Made by a program: the position numbers and the translations under genes. From Chitinophaga pinensis (lineage in GTDB: Bacteria > Bacteroidota > Bacteroidia > UKL13-3), in assembly GCA_945898275.1 (NCBI GenBank), contig CAMDHZ010000020.1, forward strand, positions 1 to 49,671: DNA of 49,671 bases. Reading direction: 5' to 3'. Positions within the stretch are counted from its first letter, which is position 1, and the number at the start of each line of letters is the position of its first letter. Positions 46,098-49,671 of the stretch are shown here, in pieces. The notes under the pieces were generated by a model, which was not told where the DNA came from, searched no databases, and worked only from the letters and a program-made list of their open reading frames with translations.

Positions 46098-48365
46098 GTG
46101 GAGTATTTAGCAACTTTAAATCCGGCGCAGCGCGCAGCCGTTGAACAAATAAAAGGACCTGTAATGATTATAGCTGGCGCGGGCTCTGGAAAAACCCGCG
46201 TGCTCACTTATAGAATTGTGCACATGTTGCGCAGTGGCGCCGATTCGTTTCAAATTTTAGCCCTAACTTTTACCAATAAAGCAGCCAAAGAAATGCGTCA
46301 CCGCATCATGGAAGCTGCTGGCTCAGAAGGCAGAAACGTTTGGATGGGAACCTTTCATAGCATCTTCGCCCGAATCCTACGTTCTGAAAGTGAAAAAATT
46401 GGCTACCCTAAAAATTTTACAATTTATGATACCGACGATAGCAAAAGCTTAATCAAAACTATACTTAATGAAAATAAGTTAGACGATAAAGTTTACAAAC
46501 CTTCGAGCATTTTATCAAGGATTTCTTCGGCTAAAAACAACTTAATAACCGCAGATGAATATATTCAAAATGGCGAACTCACCGAGCAAGACATAAGCAG
46601 TGGCAAACCCAAGTTCTCGCATATATTTAAAGTATATCAGGAACGTTGCTTTAGAGCAGGCGCTATGGATTTTGACGATTTATTGGTAAATACTTTCCGA
46701 CTGTTTCACTTTCATCCAGAAGTATTGCACCGCTACCAGCATCAGTTTAAATATATCATGGTAGATGAGTTTCAGGATACCAACCATGCCCAATACATGA
46801 TTTTGAAAAAGTTGGCCGCAGTACATGAAAATATTGCCGTAGTGGGCGACGATGCTCAAAGTATTTATGCCTTTAGAGGAGCTAATATCAGAAACATCCT
46901 TGGCTTTCAAAAAGACTATACCGATGTAAAAATCTTTAAACTAGAACAAAACTACCGCAGCACCCAAAACATTGTGAATGCTGCAAGTTCTATTATCGAA
47001 AAAAACAAAGAACAAATTGCCAAACAAGTTTGGACCGACAACGAAACAGGTGAGAAAATAAGAGTGTTACGTGCGCTTACCGACAATGAAGAAGGAAAGA
47101 TGGTGGCCTCTTCTATTTTTCAGGATAAAATGAATGGGCAATTGCACCACAAAGATTTTGCAATTCTGTATAGAACCAACGCGCAAAGTAGGTCGATGGA
47201 AGAAGCGCTGCGGAAAATCAATATTCCTTATAAAATCTATGGCGGACTTTCCTTCTACCAGCGCAAAGAGGTGAAAGATTTATTGGCCTATTACCGAGTT
47301 GTGATAAACCCAAATGATGAAGAAGCCCTTAAACGCATCATCAACTACCCTACCCGCGGCATTGGTAAAACTACCCTAGAAAAAATGATGTTGGCCGCAG
47401 ATGAAAACAAGGTAAGCTTGTGGACTTTTATGGACAAAGCGCGAGAGTTTGGAATTAAACTGCAAGGTCCGGTTGAAGATTTTGTGCTTATGATTAAAAG
47501 CTTTCAAACCTTACTCAACCGAAATGCCTATGATGTGGCCATGCACATTGCCAAGCAAAGTGGATTGCTAAAAGCACTTTATGAAGACAAAACCATAGAA
47601 GGAATTGCTCGCTACGAAAACACTGAAGAGCTTCTCAATGGTATCAAGGAGTTTAGCATTGAGGATTTAATTGATGAAGAAGGCGTGGTAAAAACCCGCA
47701 CCTTGGATGAGTTTATGGCAGATGTTGCTTTGCTAACCAACGACGACAAAGACAAGAGCCAAGACCAAGACCATGTGAGCTTGATGACCATTCACTCAGC
47801 CAAAGGTTTGGAGTACAAATATGTGCATGTGGTAGGATTGGAAGAAAATTTATTCCCCTCGCAATTGTCGCTAAATAGCAGGCAAGAACTAGAAGAAGAA
47901 CGCCGTTTGTTTTACGTGGCCATCACCCGTGCTATGAAAAAACTAACGCTAAGTTTTGCTACCAGCAGGTTTAAATTTGGCAACATCATCAATAGTGAAC
48001 CAAGTAGATTCTTGCAAGAAATCGACCCTAAGTTTTTACAATTCGATAATTTGTTTGGCAACCGTGGTGGACAAAGTTTTGGCAAAGATGATGCGCCAAG
48101 AACAGGCACCATGACAGGTTTGCCCAAAAAAGTTCTGGCTTTACAAAAACCAACACCTAAGCCGGCGACGCCTATCAACCCAGATTTTGAAGCAGATGAT
48201 ACAAGTGGGCTAAAAGTAAGTGATAAAGTGGCACACCAACGTTTTGGCAATGGCGAAGTGGTGCTTATGGAAGGAATTGGCGACAATAAAAAAGCAACCA
48301 TAGATTTTATAGAGCATGGCCGAAAAGTGTTGGTGCTTAAGTTTGCGAAGCTCCAAATAAAATAG
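46098..48365 (+). CDS. UvrD/PcrA-type superfamily 1 helicase
   Basis: A 755-residue DNA helicase. Motifs in order: Walker A IAGAGSGKTRVLTYR, motif Ia ALTFTNKAAKEM, VDEFQDTNHAQY (Walker B), VGDDAQSIYAFRGA (motif III), QNYRSTQNI (IV), VSLMTIHSAKGLEYKYVHVVG (V) and YVAITRAMKKL (VI). The C-terminal extension ends VSDKVAHQRFGNGEVVLMEG, the tudor-like tail of PcrA/UvrD. It acts in nucleotide excision and mismatch repair and in removal of RecA. The initiator is GTG at 46098; MEYLATLNPAQRAAVEQIKG is the usual N-terminus of the family. Its stop at 48365 abuts the stop of coaE at 48366. Confidence 0.92.
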   Translation: MEYLATLNPAQRAAVEQIKGPVMIIAGAGSGKTRVLTYRIVHMLRSGADSFQILALTFTNKAAKEMRHRIMEAAGSEGRNVWMGTFHSIFARILRSESEKIGYPKNFTIYDTDDSKSLIKTILNENKLDDKVYKPSSILSRISSAKNNLITADEYIQNGELTEQDISSGKPKFSHIFKVYQERCFRAGAMDFDDLLVNTFRLFHFHPEVLHRYQHQFKYIMVDEFQDTNHAQYMILKKLAAVHENIAVVGDDAQSIYAFRGANIRNILGFQKDYTDVKIFKLEQNYRSTQNIVNAASSIIEKNKEQIAKQVWTDNETGEKIRVLRALTDNEEGKMVASSIFQDKMNGQLHHKDFAILYRTNAQSRSMEEALRKINIPYKIYGGLSFYQRKEVKDLLAYYRVVINPNDEEALKRIINYPTRGIGKTTLEKMMLAADENKVSLWTFMDKAREFGIKLQGPVEDFVLMIKSFQTLLNRNAYDVAMHIAKQSGLLKALYEDKTIEGIARYENTEELLNGIKEFSIEDLIDEEGVVKTRTLDEFMADVALLTNDDKDKSQDQDHVSLMTIHSAKGLEYKYVHVVGLEENLFPSQLSLNSRQELEEERRLFYVAITRAMKKLTLSFATSRFKFGNIINSEPSRFLQEIDPKFLQFDNLFGNRGGQSFGKDDAPRTGTMTGLPKKVLALQKPTPKPATPINPDFEADDTSGLKVSDKVAHQRFGNGEVVLMEGIGDNKKATIDFIEHGRKVLVLKFAKLQIK

Positions 48366-48950
48366 TTACAAATGCAGCAGTTGTTGGTGCAATTGCATCA
48401 CTTGTGGAATTAGCAAATGGCTTTCATCGTTATTGAGCAAATAATCTGCCCTTGCCATTTTTTCTTCTTGCGGCATTTGTTTTTGTAGGCGCTCCAAAAC
48501 AGCCTCCCGCGTGCTGTTATCCCTTTGCATGGTTCGGGCAATGCGCAATTCATCGGGGCAATGCACCACAATGATTTTGTCAAGCTTTTTATAGGAGTCG
48601 CTCTCATACATCAAAGCAGCTTCTTTCAAAATATAAGGGGCGGTTTGAACCAAGACCCAATTATCGTAATCTTTAAAAACGGCAGGATGCACCAAAGCGT
48701 TTAATTCGCTTAACAAGGCTTGGTTTTTAAAAACTAATGAGGCAATATAAGCCCTATCCAAATTTCCATCCCTTAGGTAAGCTTCTGCTCCAAGAAGGGC
48801 AATTAAATCTGCTTTTAAGGAAGAATTTTCTGTCATCACACTTTTAGCGCGGGCATCGGCATCATAAATAGGAATGCCTAAGGTTGAAAAAATCTTAGCG
48901 ACAGTACTTTTACCAGAACCAATATTTCCAGTGATGCCTATTTGTTTCAT
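48366..48950 (-). CDS. coaE: Dephospho-CoA kinase
   Basis: Final step of coenzyme A synthesis: phosphorylation of the 3'-hydroxyl of dephospho-CoA. The 194-residue P-loop kinase has the GITGNIGSGKST loop (residues 5-16), the DADARAKSVM substrate segment (about 35-44), a central HPAV and the C-terminal ADYLLNNDESH that closes the active site. Standard length. It converges on the helicase with no intervening base and lies alone on the minus strand. Confidence 0.93.
   Translation of the reverse strand: MKQIGITGNIGSGKSTVAKIFSTLGIPIYDADARAKSVMTENSSLKADLIALLGAEAYLRDGNLDRAYIASLVFKNQALLSELNALVHPAVFKDYDNWVLVQTAPYILKEAALMYESDSYKKLDKIIVVHCPDELRIARTMQRDNSTREAVLERLQKQMPQEEKMARADYLLNNDESHLLIPQVMQLHQQLLHL
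48642..48651 (-). repeat. Iterated palindrome GGTTTGAACC (copy in coaE)
   Basis: On the minus strand read in frame as V-Q-T. Confidence 0.8.
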
Positions 48951-49027
48951 GGGGCGAAGTTAAGGAAAATTGTGGTTGGTATTTGGCAGCTAGCTTTCAG
49001 GCGCTAACATTAGCCGTTTCTGTGATT

Positions 49028-49074
49028 ATCTGTGCTATCTGTAAGCCACCCTTTTTCTCACAGATGCCACAGAT
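49028..49074. repeat. Imperfect inverted repeat built from ATCTGTG words
   Basis: The arm ATCTGTGCTATCTGTAAG (49028-49045) is the complement, with three mismatches, of the arm at 49057-49074. An 11-nt spacer separates them. Short repeated (A/C)TCTGTG words are known in many Bacteroidota intergenic regions. Confidence 0.7.
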
Positions 49075-49150
49075 TTTCACATATTGGAAAAGACTATAAA
49101 AAAGAGTTTACACAGTCTAATTTACGCTTCCTGAGTGTCGGAAAGTTGTA

Positions 49151-49304
49151 TACCAAGGGAGTACCCATGTTATACCAAGCAGGTACCCATGATACATCAA
49201 GCAGGTACCCATGTTAATCCAAGCGGGTACCCATATTAATCCAAGGGGGTACCTATGTTAATCCAAGGGGGTACCTATGTTAATCCAAGGGGGTACCCAA
49301 ACAG
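49151..49304. repeat. 22-bp tandem repeat, seven units
   Basis: Units begin at 49151, 49173, 49195, 49217, 49239, 49261 and 49283. The core is CCAAGSRGGTACCCATGTTA-like; the palindrome GGTACC is kept in six of seven units. Units 5 and 6 are identical, and the first and last diverge most, as expected from array growth in the middle. No reading frame is evident across the array. Confidence 0.92.
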
Positions 49305-49463
49305 TATGGAGCAAGAGTGAGGAGAAAGAGGGTAGTGTCCCATTAAGTGTGTGAGAGCAGCTAACAGTGAAAAAGAAAGAGTAGCTAAGACACCATCCCC
49401 GGTCGCCAGAACCCCGAGGCCCAGCACCAACGCAGCTATAGGCAGCTATTAGAATACGCCGGT

Positions 49464-49509
49464 CCCCGAGCCTGCCGAGGGGCAGAAATGCGGTCATGGA
49501 GCTTGTCGA
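49464..49509. repeat. Pair of REP-like words GAGCYTGYCGA
   Basis: GAGCCTGCCGA (49468-49478) is flanked by CCCC and GGGG. GAGCTTGTCGA (49499-49509) starts 31 nt after the first word. Both resemble the dispersed TCGACARGCTC repeat seen in many genomes; this is recalled, not checked. Confidence 0.45.
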
Positions 49510-49512
49510 AAC

Positions 49513-49542
49513 AAAAAAGCCTCTGATTTCTCAGAGGCTTTT
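49513..49542 (-). terminator. Terminator for the T9SS gene at the right edge
   Basis: AAAAGCCTCTGA (49515-49526) pairs with TCAGAGGCTTTT (49531-49542), loop TTTC. Read on the minus strand the stem is followed by six T residues. Confidence 0.85.
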
Positions 49543-49578
49543 GCGGTGCGGACGGGACTACTGGGTTCGAGTTCGTTT

Positions 49579-49671
49579 TTACTTTTGAACTATAAATTTC
49601 CCTTGGGTTGACCCAAGACTAGAATATATATGATAGAAGTATAAACCAGCCTCAAAGTTTTGAGATGGAAT
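49579..49671 (-). CDS. C-terminal end of a T9SS cargo protein (partial)
   Basis: The minus-strand frame from the right edge to TAA at 49579-49581 encodes 30 residues ending SSLGSTQGKFIVQK, preceded by FEAGLYFYHIY. The G-L-Y-x-Y pattern followed by GKFIVQK is the last part of a T9SS type A sorting domain. The rest lies outside the window. It contains the palindrome CTTGGGTTGACCCAAG (49602-49617), a close relative of the iterated word. The terminator at 49513-49542 is 37 nt downstream. Confidence 0.8.
   Translation of the reverse strand: MPSQNFEAGLYFYHIYSSLGSTQGKFIVQK

Larger units (their letters stand above)
48951..49578. other. Gene-free repeat-rich spacer
   Basis: No credible gene is present. 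In order the stretch contains an imperfect hairpin (49028-49074), seven 22-bp tandem units (49151-49304), a more GC-rich tract with two GAGCYTGYCGA words (49468-49509), a terminator (49513-49542) and a tRNA-tail-like sequence. The two open frames of 60-80 codons here have no signal, motif or plausible start and are treated as spurious. Confidence 0.75.

Noticed and set aside
49032-49217. Open frame of 61 codons across the hairpin and first tandem repeats
   Set aside because: It runs through repeats, has no ribosome-binding context, and the protein has no recognisable feature.
49151-49304. Possible CRISPR array
   Set aside because: The 22-bp units are directly adjacent without spacers.
49258-49497. 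Minus-strand open frame of 79 codons
   Set aside because: It starts within the GC-richer tract and ends inside the tandem array; composition, not coding, keeps it open.
49540-49578. tRNA gene on the minus strand
   Set aside because: Only a tail-like 15-base segment is present; there is no anticodon arm or D arm upstream.

Overview
The window is a chromosomal segment of a member of the Bacteroidota. The evidence is low GC and TAnnTTTG-type promoter -7 boxes, together with C-terminal type IX secretion (T9SS) sorting domains on several proteins and a PorU2-type C25 peptidase. Lineage-typical families such as the TIGR02757 protein, a DUF4293 membrane protein and a lipoprotein DPP III also occur. 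I cannot place it below phylum with confidence. No rRNA, complete tRNA, prophage, IS element or CRISPR array is visible.

Layout. 1-980: a truncated secreted-protein start (minus) and a TIGR02757 gene. 1012-5203: a T9SS cargo protein, a lipoprotein dipeptidyl peptidase III and an outer-membrane barrel protein. 5276-9095: murB, rlmD, a small conserved gene and a GT2 glycosyltransferase, tightly packed. 9157-13909: a lipoprotein with a possible thioredoxin-like tail, aroQ, a T9SS cargo protein, an OmpP1/FadL-like porin and a Gly/Trp/Pro-rich lipoprotein carrying a 39-bp tandem repeat. 13999-21803: proS, an unknown gene, secA, deoC, a SPOR protein and an FAH-family hydrolase. 21839-27245: methyltransferase plus FAD oxidoreductase, then an SDR, a flavin reductase and an iron-sulfur photolyase/cryptochrome, then msrA. 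27337-32595: a DUF4293 protein, hisS-hutH-nadC and xerD. 32670-33684: a probable toxin-antitoxin pair with a Panacea/SocA-like antitoxin. 33705-39508: a Pif1-like helicase, two tandem paralogous lipoproteins with duplicated promoters, and an S9 peptidase. 39493-48950: PorU2, an M20 dipeptidase, a UvrD/PcrA helicase and coaE. 48951-49578 is a repeat-rich spacer without genes, followed by the C-terminal end of another T9SS cargo gene.

Most genes are housekeeping and are organised in short same-strand runs, with several convergent pairs that touch or overlap. The T9SS theme recurs: cargo proteins at 1012, 10302 and the right edge, and PorU2 itself.

The strongest unexplained signal is a short near-palindromic word, GGTTTGAACC or its complement GGTTCAAACC. 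I counted 14 exact copies by eye, where base composition predicts well under one. A further 7 copies are of the one-base-shorter form GGTT(G/C)AACC. Copies fall in coding and non-coding DNA and are read in all three frames. This suggests a selected DNA-level signal, like a highly iterated palindrome. Other points of interest are the Panacea-like pair with an unrecognised partner, the photolyase neighbourhood with an SDR lacking the usual catalytic tyrosine, the duplicated lipoprotein/promoter unit, and the repeat mosaic at the right end.
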